DNA of 64,000 nt, from positions 581,001 to 645,000 of the forward strand of contig CAJNDS010001079.1 in the NCBI GenBank assembly GCA_905221605.1. Direction: 5' to 3'. The notes under the pieces are model-generated. The model saw only the letters and a list, made by a program, of their open reading frames with translations. It ran no database searches and was not told the origin of the DNA. The stretch is from Symbiodinium natans. Lineage: Eukaryota > Sar > Dinophyceae > Suessiales > Symbiodiniaceae. Made by a program: the position numbers and the translations under genes. Positions 51,896-60,390 of the stretch are shown piece after piece. How positions within the stretch are numbered: position 1 is the first letter of the stretch; every line of letters begins with the position of its first letter.

Positions 51896-54800
51896 TTCCC
51901 TTCCCCTCCCCCCCTCCCCCCGCCCCCTTCAAGCCCCTCCAACCCCGTTTAGGCCGGAGCTGGGGCTGGGTTTCATGTGAAGGCACTGAATCGCCTTGAA
52001 ATTCGGGTTGCATGTGTTTTGGGTTTTAGGGTTAAGGTGTTAGGAATCTGGGGTTGAGGTTTTAGGGAGTTAAAAGGGGTCTTAGGCCCGCGAGCCCCTT
52101 TCTCCGAAATGGGGCTCTCTCTTTTTGAATCCGAAGCGTAGGCCCGAAAACCCTAACCCTAAACTCAAAACCCGCAGCCGTCGACGCGATCTTCAGGTTC
52201 TGTCTGCACGCCGCAGCGCTGACTGCTTCCCGTGGCCATGACGTGGCTTGTCGAGGTTGTTCTGAGTTCTTACTTGGTCCCTTTCTGGGGGCCCTGTTAC
52301 AACCTATGAGTGGGACCTTCTGAAGGGGGCCGGCCCTAGTTTTGAACAACCCCGTGATGGGTCTCGTGATCGCTCTGATCATTTCCGCCCGTGTGGCCTC
52401 GTAACTGATCATGTGTGTTGGTAGAGTCAGTCAACCATACTCTCCAGACCCGATGCCCTAAAACCCTAAACCCTAAACCTCAAATCCTGAAAGCCCTAAA
52501 CCATAAACCCCAAACACAAACCCCAAGCCCAAACCCTACACCCCAAACCCAAGGTGTTCTGGGTGGACACAGAGCGGACGTTCTCTGCGCAGAGGCTGTG
52601 CGAAATGCCCAAGCCCTGGCTGAGGTGCAGAGGCAGGCCCTCCCTTCCCCCGAAACAAAGAGCAACAAAACGAGCTCCAAGCCTTAAACCCTAAACCCTA
52701 AACCCTAAACCCCAAACCCTAAACCCTAAACCCCAAACCCTAAACCCTAAACCCTAGACCCTAAACCCTGCCTAGACCCCTAAGCCCGTAGTTAAGGACA
52801 AATCCCAAAAACCCTGCACGTCCCAGGTTAGAAGCACAGATCGCCGCAGAAGGGAGAGCCCGGCCACAGGAGGCTCGCGGTTTAGGGTTTAGGGTTTAGG
52901 GTTTAGGGTTTAGGGTTTAGGGTTTAGGGGTGGGTTGACTCCTGTTTGCTTTTCCTCGTGGTGCGGAGGTTCCTGGCCCAAGCATCCCCCAAGACTGCGA
53001 GTGGTTGAGCGCTGATGAATGCGCGCGTTGTGCCGTCTTGGGGCGCCCAACCATAAACCCCAAACCCTAAACCCTAAACCCTAAACCCCAAAATTCTGAA
53101 CCCGTTGCTTCACTCCTGCCCGCCCCCTCCATGGGGATGACCGGACACCGCCGCAGCCCACGCAGGTCACCCAGGCAGCCATGCAAGCAATGCAAAGAAT
53201 TAAGCACCGCGTTGGGGCCTCAGCCTGGAACCAACCTGGCTTAAATCATGTTACTTACTTATGAATACTTCAAACCCAATAAGGAACAAACATGATCATT
53301 TTGAAACAGTGCCCCCAACAATGGTGGAGTTAGGGTTTTGGCTTTGGGGAAAGGCGGGTCCCTATCCCTTAAGGCCCCCCTAAGGCTTGCCGCCTGGAGC
53401 TCGACACCCCCTCGAAACCTTAGTTGCAGCTTAGGCAAAGGCAAGCTCTCAGCTCTCACGGATTAGGGTTTAGGGTTTAGGGTTTGGGGTTTAGGGCTTC
53501 GGGTCTCTGGCCCTAAGCCCTGAGCCCTCAACTCGAAGAACTGAGGCCTGCAGCTCTCTACAAGAGCTGCATGATGTTTGCTCGGAGTTGGCGGGGCGAG
53601 CTCTTCAGGGCGGTCCACTACCTGGCCTGTTGGCTCGGCGCTGAGGGAGTGGATCTTGGTTTACTGGTCAATTCGTGCGCCTTTGTGGCCTACGTAGTTG
53701 GATGCTCTACTAGCTGGCGTGGGCATTCTCATGATATCGCTCTCCGTTGCATGTGTCGCTGCGTGATAGTGTGGGAGTTTAGGTTGGCAAAGTCTTTAGC
53801 AATTCGGCTCGTATTGGCACGTTGCGGTGCACTTTGCTGAAATGTAGATATCGTGCTGAACACAAATGCGGGTGCGTTCATCAGCTGGCGGCCGTATCCC
53901 TGAAAGTCCTCTGGGGACCGCGTTTCTTTTTTGCTTCTGCAAGCTCCTGGACAACGTCTAAACCTTTAAACCCTGAACCTTTAAGCCGTAAACCTTCAAC
54001 CTCGAAGCCCCAAATTCTAAAGCTTTATCAACCCTTTAATCAAGCCCTACCTGTTGTACTTACAACAATACTTATAACAATATTAGGGCACTTAAGGGGC
54101 TCATAGGCTAATAGGTGGGTTATAAGTACAGGTTATAATTGGTTAGTAAGTACAACATGAACCTCCAAGTACCGTTTCCGAGGTAATCGACAGCGTGGCA
54201 GCAGTGGCCCGTGTGGATGGCACGGGGGACCGGCGGGCGCAGATCCCTCGCCGCCAGGCTCAGGGTAGGAACATTCAGATAGAACTGGTAGGTTCCCTAA
54301 ACAGGGGTTTCCGAAATTGAGGGTACCGAATTGGGGTCCGTACAAAAAGGAATGCCTACTATTTGGGGTCCATATTCGGGGTCCCTGTTCGTAAACCCCC
54401 AAATGGGTATTTCCCAAAATAGGGGTACCCCTTGTCTGCCCCAAACAGAATCGAATCCCCCTAACCCCCCAAAAAGGGCACCCCTATTTTCGGAAACCTG
54501 CGGTTTAGGGTTTAGGTTGAAGGCCCCTTATTGCAGGGTTAGGGTTTTGAGGCTTTCGCCCTGCACCCCCGACTGGCCATAAACTAGCTCGCAGAGACCA
54601 TTTCTATTTTCTAATCATGCACCCCCCCCTAGCACCCAAACCATAGCAACCTATACCTCAAACCCAAATGATGAAAACCATACCATGGAACCACGCAAAA
54701 CCCCAAAGGAAATAGCATACTCAACCCCATAGCACCGCCCGATAGAAAACTCAGAACAACCAACCCGAAACCCCTAACCCTACAAAATGGACATGGTCTT

Positions 54801-57800
54801 CTCAAATAATCTATCTATACCGTTTAGGAATAAGGTTGCAACGGTAATGAAGCCACAGATTTGAGAGTAATACCTACTGTACATCACACTAGTGGTGCTT
54901 CGGCATGTTTTTCGGCGCCGCTGTGACGCCTCAGTCCAAGTTCAACAGTCTGTGATTGCCTTGCCCTCGCTCATAGAAAATAGCATCAACTACTTGTCCA
55001 CATGGGCGTCTTTCCGCATCAAGCACGCCCTTTCAGGACCACTTCTTCCCGTATGCATCTCTCAGTCGTTATGAAAGCTGTCCTGGTACTTGCCACTTTC
55101 TCCCGTACATTCAAGACGGCAAGGAGCTTTTTTCTGCCAGTCCCCGCTGGCTACAAGCACGTTCTTGTGCTGTGTCAGTCGCGCTTCGCTCTGATGCATC
55201 TTCAACGTGTTGGATTCTTGTCCAAGAACATGCCTAGATGGACTGAGACTTGCCACCTCCCCACCACCCTACGGGAAGTTTCGAGTTTCCTGCAACCGTT
55301 ATAGCAATTGTGTCACGAGGAAAGGTGGTTTGATAGCCTGCAGTGCATGCACCGGACATGGGCAGTGTCACTTGCCAGCAGGTTTGGGACCAGCTTTGGC
55401 AGTCGCAGCGGGCGGTGATCATACTTGTGCAGTGTGGGCAGATGGTCGGCTCATCTGTTTTGGACGAAATGGCGATGGGCAGTGTGATGTGCCAGCACAC
55501 TTGGGACCAGTTTTGGCCGTCGCAGCTGGCGGTCGTCGTGCTTGTGCAGCGTGGGCAGATGGTCGGCTCATCTGTTTTGGACGGAATGACGCTGGGCAGT
55601 GTGACGTGCCAGCCGATTTGGGACCAGTTTTGGCAGTCTCAGCTTGCGGTGATCATACTTGTGCAGTGCGGGCAGATGGTCGGCTCGTCTGTTTTGGACG
55701 AAATGGCGATGGGCAGTGTGATGTGCCAGCACACTTGGGACCAGTTTTGGCAGTCGCAGCTGGCGGTCGTCGTACTTGTGCAGTGCGAGCAGATGGTCGG
55801 CTCATTTGTTTTGGACGGAATGACCTTGGGCAGTGTGATGTGCCAGCAGATTTGGGACCAGTTTTGGCAGTCGCAACTGGCCGTGATCATACTTGTGCAG
55901 TGCGGGCAGACGGTCGGCTCGTCTGTTTTGGATGGAATGGCGATGGGCAGTGTGATGTGCCAGCCGATGTGGGGCCAGTTTTGGCAGTCTCAGCTTGCAG
56001 TGATCATACTTGTGCAGTGCGGGCAGATGGTCGGCTCATCTGTTTTGGACGGAATGACGATGGGCAGTGTGATGTGCCAGCAGATGTGGGGCCAGTTTTG
56101 GCAGTCGCAGCTGGCCGTGATCATACTTGTGCAGTGCGGGCAGATGGTCGGCTCATCTGTTTTGGATGGAATGGCGATGGGCAGTGTGATGTGGACAACC
56201 GCTGATCACTCACAAAAGAGATACTGAGTTCCAAGGTGACCTTCGCCTGTTTAAATATTCACAGTAGCTTCACCATCGTGGCCAGCCCCTTGACCTTACG
56301 CAGTTTAGATAAGTGGCCGACGTGGGATCACGAATCACAGGGTATATCTCTGAAGCAATGCAGCTCGAAGGCCCTGCTGAGCAGCTTGGCGAGCCAGCTC
56401 AAGGCGCGGCACGTGACATGGCTGGCTGCTTGAAGTCTCCCCGTGACTTTCAAAGAACATCCCGAAGCTCCCAGACCTGAAATCTTAACACCCAGAAACC
56501 ATCAGAGACCCTATACCTTGGGATGTTTCCCCTTATACTAACAGTCGGGATTATAGTACCCCGCCTGTTCTAGTCCCTCTTAAGGACTGCTTGTAGAAGG
56601 GGGAACATCCCAACCTATACCCTAACCCTAAGCCCTAAGCCTAAGCCCTAAACCCTAAGCCCTAAGCCCTAAGCCCTAAGCCCTAAGCCCTAAGCCCTAA
56701 GCCCTAAGCCCTAAGCCCTAAGCCCTAAGCCCTAAGCCCTAAGCCCTAAGCCCTAAGCCCTAAGCCCTAGCCCTAAGCCCTAAGCCCCTAAGCCCTAAGC
56801 GCTGAACCCTAAACCTTAAACCCTAAACCCTAGACCCTAAACCCTAAACCCCTGATCCCAAGCTCAGAGGTCCTGGTGGCAAGGCCCCGACAGCGGCGGT
56901 CCCAGGACGGAATCAAGACGTCCAAACCTTGTTCGTTACAGGGTTTGGGGGGGCTTTAGGGTTTTACGGGTTTAAGGTTTTGGGTTTAGGGCCAAGGCTT
57001 GTGATTGCGGTTGTCGAGAATTCAGGCTCCTAGAATATGGCCGGTTCTGTGCTCCTGTTATGCTGCGGCTGGTCATATACTTGTCTAACCCCAAAATGGG
57101 ACAAGGTAGGGGGCGAATCTGAACTCTTTAGGGGTTGAGGGTTTCACAAAAGGGGCCCAAGTTAGAGTATGTTCCTGGGAGTCTAGGGTACCAGGAAGGG
57201 CCCACATAGTAAATCAGAGCACTTCCGAACGTACTTCCCGCATCGTGAATTGCAAGCCCTAAGTCTGAGTTGAAGGTTCAAGTGGTACTTATGGCTGAGT
57301 TGCATTTTGAAGCCCTGTGACCTAAATCTTGTTTGTAGTGCTGAAAGGTACATGGGTTAGTATGGGTAGGGTGATAAGGAAACTTATTTTCTAATCGAGG
57401 TACGCATAGCCCAACTAAGAACTACCCATCAAGTACATCTAACCCAACTGCCTATAAACCTTCCGGTGAGGAGTCGCAAGCCATGTCCCCGGGAGTCGCA
57501 GCAGCCTCGAATCGCAGTCCACAGGTTTAGGGTTTAGGGTTTAGGGTTTAGGGTTTTGGGTTTTGGGTTTTGGGTTTGCAGTTAAGGGAGCCCCATGCGG
57601 ATGCGAGGTCGTGACCAACCAAGTCATGGGGGACCCCACCGCCGGAATTAGTCGAGTCACTCTTGGCCACGCGACTCCGGCTCGGCTGACTCGACTGGAC
57701 CCTTGACCCCCTAAGCCCTAAACCCTAAGCCCTAAGCCCTAAACCCTAAACCCTAAACCCTAAACCCTAAACCCCACACCCTAAACCCTAAGCCTTAAAC

Positions 57801-58457
57801 CCTAAACCCTGAACCCGCCTCCTGCCAGGTTTGGCACCATTCCGTTAACTGGCGACTGGTGCTCAGCCATTTGCCACCAGGACAGAGAGCTCAGCGGCGC
57901 TGAGTGTGATTTCAGGGGTTTTGCAAGGGTGTCATAAGGGCTTAGTAGGGGCTTTGTAGGGTTCGATGGGTTGAAGGTTCAGGGCCGAGGGTGTACCCTT
58001 TGGAGAGGGGCAGTTGCGTTCTTGCGATGGGGTCTGGCATTCTGGCTCAGCGACTGCCTTAAACCCTAAACCCTAAACCCTAAACTCAAACCCCAAACCC
58101 TAAGCCCTAAGCCCTAAACCCTAAACCCTAGGCACTACACCCTAAACCCTAAACCCGCAGGATCTGCAGAAGGTCCTGGAAGCAAGGAGCAAGCAGATCC
58201 CTTTGGCCGTCGGTACTTGCTGGCCAGAGCCTTGGGAATGACATGTTTCAAAAGACGGCTTATGGGTTTAGGGTTGGGGGTTTAGGGTTTAGGGTTTAGA
58301 GTTTAGGAACTCAGACTCCCAGTCCTGCCAGGTCGAGAAGAGCCCGTCCTTCAAGTCTGTGGCTGTCCAGTCAGGGCCTGAGCATTCACAGAGAGGCATG
58401 GTCCGAGCTCGGACACAACTCTTCCAATCGAGATACCTGCAACTACAATGGCCTTAG
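44604..58457 (+). CDS. RAD51-family recombinase paralogue, multi-exon gene model
   Basis: RecA/RAD51-type ATPase for homologous recombination. Exons: 44604-44670, 48779-48849, 49683-49764, 50010-50025, 50208-50280, 51567-51613, 52197-52242, 52554-52594, 52827-52872, 53166-53210, 53546-53599, 54183-54257, 56870-56905, 57471-57524, 57829-57888, 58161-58181 and 58332-58457. They join in one frame to about 319 residues, near the 330-380 usual for RAD51 paralogues. Motifs in order: N-terminal helices (GLTSLKDFVCVPPWEL), LSRALGAGGL, Walker A GPPGVGKTQ, VFWVDTERTFSAQRL, Walker B-like VIDSVAAVAR, VWHHSVNWRLVL and VEKSPSF. The W-x-H-S-V-N-x-R-L strand is most like RAD51B; the subfamily is not certain. 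The 56870 and 57471 exons and the 16-nt exon are the weakest. An RCC1-type gene lies in the intron after 54257. Confidence 0.82.
44671..48778. other. First intron of the RAD51 paralogue, no gene recognised
   Basis: Contains heptamer arrays of both strands (notably 45755-45908 CCCTAAA and 47990-48065 TTTAGGG), an AAATAA-rich tract (45505-45620) and a GC-rich island 47388-47449 (ATESSQQKLHSSISSEMPLS, AG|G start, GC donor) that looks like an exon but does not fit the phase. Confidence 0.55.
48640..48735. repeat. CCCTCAA variant array
   Basis: About twelve identical CCCTCAA heptamers ending in a C-run before the exon at 48779. Confidence 0.96.
48779..50280 (+). CDS. RAD51 paralogue, N-terminal domain exons
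   Basis: 48779-48849 gives the helix-hairpin-like GLTSLKDFVCVPPWELRDWL. 49683-49764 gives EATELLSFAWAAAAAP then SAWERLLE (the 'T-A-x-E-L-L-E' segment of the family). The 16-nt exon 50010-50025 fixes the phase, and 50208-50280 gives LPTLSRALGAGGLSAALVE, the lead-in to the ATPase core. Flanks show CCCTCAA/CCCTAAA upstream and TTTAGGG downstream of the first two exons. Confidence 0.75.
49090..49660. repeat. Gradient of trinucleotide and hexamer repeats into CCCTAAA
   Basis: ACTACT units and ATGACTA units (49185-49310) give way to CT-rich TTACTC/TTGCTC hexamers (49340-49515), which change directly into CCCTAAA and finally CCCTGAA (49515-49660) before the exon at 49683. Confidence 0.9.
49808..49866. 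repeat. TTTAGGGG octamer block
   Basis: About seven TTTAGGGG octamers inside a TTTAGGG array, right after the exon 49683-49764. Confidence 0.93.
51381..51530. repeat. CCCCTAAA octamer block
   Basis: About fifteen CCCCTAAA octamers followed by CCCCAAA, ending shortly before the Walker A exon at 51567. Confidence 0.95.
51567..54257 (+). CDS. RAD51 paralogue, ATPase core exons
   Basis: VAGPPGVGKTQSLAYR (Walker A, 51567-51613), FCLHAAALTASRGHD (52197), VFWVDTERTFSAQ (52554), LEAQIAAEGRARPQE (52827), VTQAAMQAMQRIKHR (53166), SLQELHDVCSELAGR (53546) and VIDSVAAVARVDGTGDRRAQ (54183). Each exon begins with G after AG; donors are GT or GC. A short piece equivalent to 'V-x-L-L' before VIDS appears to be missing, so one micro-exon may remain unfound between 53600 and 54182. 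Confidence 0.85.
51847..51895. repeat. 49-nt C homopolymer
   Basis: Uninterrupted C-run in the intron between the Walker A exon and the next exon. Long Pro and Gly ORFs across it are artefacts. Confidence 0.97.
52680..52760. repeat. CCCTAAA array paired with TTTAGGG array across an exon
   Basis: CCCTAAA units precede the exon 52827-52872, and seven TTTAGGG units (52878-52928) begin six bases after its donor. Confidence 0.93.
54600..54841. repeat. Dispersed repeat family C, copy 2
   Basis: Second copy of the ~250-bp family at 39636-39903, here just upstream of the RCC1-repeat gene. Confidence 0.85.
55207..56205 (+). CDS. RCC1-repeat (HERC-like) protein, nested gene
   Basis: Eight tandem units of 38 residues (114 bp) built on DHTCAVRADGRLICFG, GQCDVPADLGPVLAVAAG. 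They match the RCC1/HERC beta-propeller repeat, usually a protein-protein or GTPase-regulating platform. The first unit is degenerate. The frame has no ATG at its open end (first codon GTG), so an upstream exon probably supplies the start. It ends CDVDNR with TAG at 56203-56205. DNA identity between units is very high, implying recent expansion or homogenisation. It lies within the RAD51-paralogue intron 54258-56869, same strand. Eight units suit one propeller of seven to eight blades. Confidence 0.8.
   Translation: MLDSCPRTCLDGLRLATSPPPYGKFRVSCNRYSNCVTRKGGLIACSACTGHGQCHLPAGLGPALAVAAGGDHTCAVWADGRLICFGRNGDGQCDVPAHLGPVLAVAAGGRRACAAWADGRLICFGRNDAGQCDVPADLGPVLAVSACGDHTCAVRADGRLVCFGRNGDGQCDVPAHLGPVLAVAAGGRRTCAVRADGRLICFGRNDLGQCDVPADLGPVLAVATGRDHTCAVRADGRLVCFGWNGDGQCDVPADVGPVLAVSACSDHTCAVRADGRLICFGRNDDGQCDVPADVGPVLAVAAGRDHTCAVRADGRLICFGWNGDGQCDVDNR
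56519..56612. mobile_element. Miniature inverted-repeat element, family A, complete copy
   Basis: Ends TGGGATGTTTCCCCTTATAC... and ...GTAGAAGGGGGAACATCCCA are reverse complements over about 27 bp with roughly four mismatches; total ~94 bp. No coding capacity. Confidence 0.85.
56625..56805. repeat. CCCTAAG variant array
   Basis: More than twenty nearly identical CCCTAAG heptamers, then CCCTAAA variants to 56850. Confidence 0.96.
57471..58457 (+). CDS. RAD51 paralogue, C-terminal exons
   Basis: 57471-57524 (ESQAMSPGVAAASNRSPQ, GT donor straight into TTTAGGG repeats), 57829-57888 (VWHHSVNWRLVLSHLPPGQR), 58161-58181 (DLQKVLE) and 58332 to the TAG at 58455-58457 (VEKSPSFKSVAVQSGPE...). The Trp/Asn/Arg strand and the K-S-P strand are hallmarks of the C-terminal core in RAD51B/C-like proteins. 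Confidence 0.72.
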
Positions 58458-58616
58458 TGCAGCTGTGACTGTACATTTTTAACAATACCATTCGCAAGCT
58501 CAGGCCCTAACTGTTGTGGATCATGTCGTGCCTCCTTGCGATGCCGAGAGTGCTGGCTCCGAGCAGCTATGTAGATTGCGAGCGCCAAAGGACGCCACCC
58601 TCGCAGCTCACAGATG

Positions 58617-59742
58617 GCTCCCGATGCCAAGACTGAGTCGGCCCAGCCCGACGGGAGCAAGACCGAAGAAGGCAAGACCGAAGAAATCAAGACCGAAGAC
58701 AGCAAGACCGAGCAGAGCAAGGCCGAAGAGGGCAAGGCTGAAGAGGGCCAGGTCGGGGCAGACCCAGCTTCCAAGGACCCACGAATATGTTTCAGAGGAT
58801 TTTTAACATCCTAGAAATAGCATTCCCTTCGGATCCCTAAAAATATATATAAGAAACCTCATCATCAGTATTCCCTTATGATCCCTCTATAAGAAACCTC
58901 ATTCTTCTCAGCTCCCAAGGATGCAGCTCCCAGGGACGTGATCTCCGCGATGGAGCCAGCTGGGCGGAGTGCGGAGGAGCGTGTCGAGCTGGCCATGCCA
59001 CTTTGTCATAGGTTGGGTACCATTTTTTTGCATTTTAAGGGTACTTAAACCCAATAAAGAATATACATTTTATATCTTTAAGGGTGCTTAAACCCAATAA
59101 GGAATGTACCCATTAAAATTTTTAGTATCATCCCAACAATGAACTAGGCAATACTTCGAGCCAGTGGGGAAGAAGCGCAAGCTCGATGTCTCCCTCCGGG
59201 GGTTTGCGCCGGAGCTTCTTTGCAATGCGCCCTCCAACATTCAGACTTGTCGGAGCTTGCTGCTCTTCCTGGAGAAGAAAATACTGCAGAGCAATGCTTC
59301 GCTCTCAGCCCCAGAAGTTCAGGGCCCGGAGGACCTGAAGCACGAGCTTGAGAAGTTTGCTGAGGAAGCCGGGCGTGCAACGGCCATCGACAAACCAGGT
59401 GCCTACGACGCACGCGTCAGGCGCGTGTTGGACCTGACCGCGCTACTTGGAACTCCTGAGGTCAAGGAGCTTGTGAACTCCACTCGAACAAGGCTGCGGG
59501 AAAGGATGCATCAGCTCAATCTGCAGCTCAAAGAGCGAGGGGAGTTGGACGTGGAGACGCTGACAAAGCAGCGGCAAGCTTGGGCAGAGGGGCTTCTCCG
59601 GCGAGACTGGCTGGCATGGTGCGAGCGCTTGCTTCAGGCCCGAGAAGCTAATTTGTTGCGCGCTGGCAACCAGCCTCTCAAGGAGCAGTGCTCGGAGCAT
59701 TTGACTGCTGGGCACGTCGTGACTTCGCTGCTGAGTGGCTGA
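58617..59742 (+). CDS. Small protein with Lys-Thr-Glu repeats and nuclear signal
   Basis: Exon 1, 58617-58775: ATG start, then five-residue repeats of the form K-T/A-E-E/D-G (about seven units), charged and disordered. Exon 2, 58920-58991 (DAAPRDVISAMEPAGRSAEE). Exon 3, about 59161-59742 (VGKKRKLDVSLRGFAPELLC onward, a mostly helical region, TGA stop at 59740-59742). GKKRKLD is a typical basic nuclear localisation signal. No known domain recognised. The intron between exons 2 and 3 is almost entirely dispersed repeat D. The exon 1/2 join uses a GA donor. The exon 3 start does not begin with G, so this acceptor is uncertain. Confidence 0.6.
58810..58905. repeat. Direct repeat forming an intron
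   Basis: Two tandem copies of a ~40-bp unit (G-ATTCCCTT--GATCCCT..TATAAGAAACCTCAT) make up most of the intron 58776-58919. A related AGTATTCCCTTATGGTCCCT occurs at 38938-38957. Confidence 0.75.
58995..59160. mobile_element. Dispersed repeat family D, copy 2, filling an intron
   Basis: Matches 44447-44580 from TGTCATAG-TTGGGTA through two ACTTAAACCCAATAA segments to ATCCCAAC. It has short inverted TTGGG/CCCAA ends and an internally duplicated middle, and it spans nearly the whole intron, as expected of an introner-like element. Confidence 0.75.
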
Positions 59743-59837
59743 GCTTTCATCGGCTCTGAGAGGGCTTCGAACATCTGCAGCCGCCGGGCTCGGCGTGGGC
59801 TCGGCGCGGGCTCGGCGAGTGCCCAACCACATCAGCA

Positions 59838-59993
59838 GACGAGGAGATGGCGAGAGCAAAGATGGACGTCCTTGCTGCGCGGATGCAGGACGTCCCAGAA
59901 CGCCGTGGGCTGCTTGACAACCGTCTCACAGGATGGATCCTTGTACGAATCCTCGAAAAGTTCTTGCTGGGTATGCTGCCGACCTTGCAGGTC
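59838..59993 (+). CDS. Candidate exon, unknown protein
   Basis: Reads DEEMARAKMDVLAARMQDVP then RLTGWILVRILEKFLLGMLP, a charged helix followed by a hydrophobic one. It has no start codon and no clear partner exon; possibly part of the decayed gene downstream. Confidence 0.3.
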
Positions 59994-60390
59994 ATTGTGT
60001 ATAAGCCTGGTCAGTGCTCATGATTCAGCTGTCCTTGCACATGCCTTCAGCCCGAACGGGTGCGCAGAGTCAGCATAAGCCAGGACTCAATCCCAAGCCC
60101 AAGTCCGTCCTCCCAAACTCTCCTGCTGCCAAGGTTTGCCATCAAGGACAGTGGCCTCTGCGAGCAGGGTGCCGTGCAGTGAGGAAAGAAGTGCGCTAGC
60201 AACATTATGCTCTGCTGCGGTGGTTTGGGGAAGGCCCGAGGGCCTGTGGGGAGGGCACGCCTGGCAAGGTTGTCGGAGCAGGATGCTCATCGGTATGAGA
60301 AGCCAGGCCAAGCTTACGACTTCCGCAGCCATTTAAAATTTATGTTTCAGATACAGCTGATTCAGCTAGACGCTAGCTCCTCTGCCCCCC

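Noticed and set aside
51738-52013. Poly-Pro and poly-Gly ORFs
   Set aside because: Created by the 49-nt C homopolymer in an intron.
53571-53840. 89-codon Cys/Ala-rich ORF
   Set aside because: Begins inside a RAD51-paralogue exon in the wrong frame and continues in intron; no homology pattern.
55343-56227. Second 294-codon ORF overlapping the RCC1 gene
   Set aside because: Frame shadow made possible by a stop-free 114-bp repeat; its translation has no RCC1 or other family pattern.
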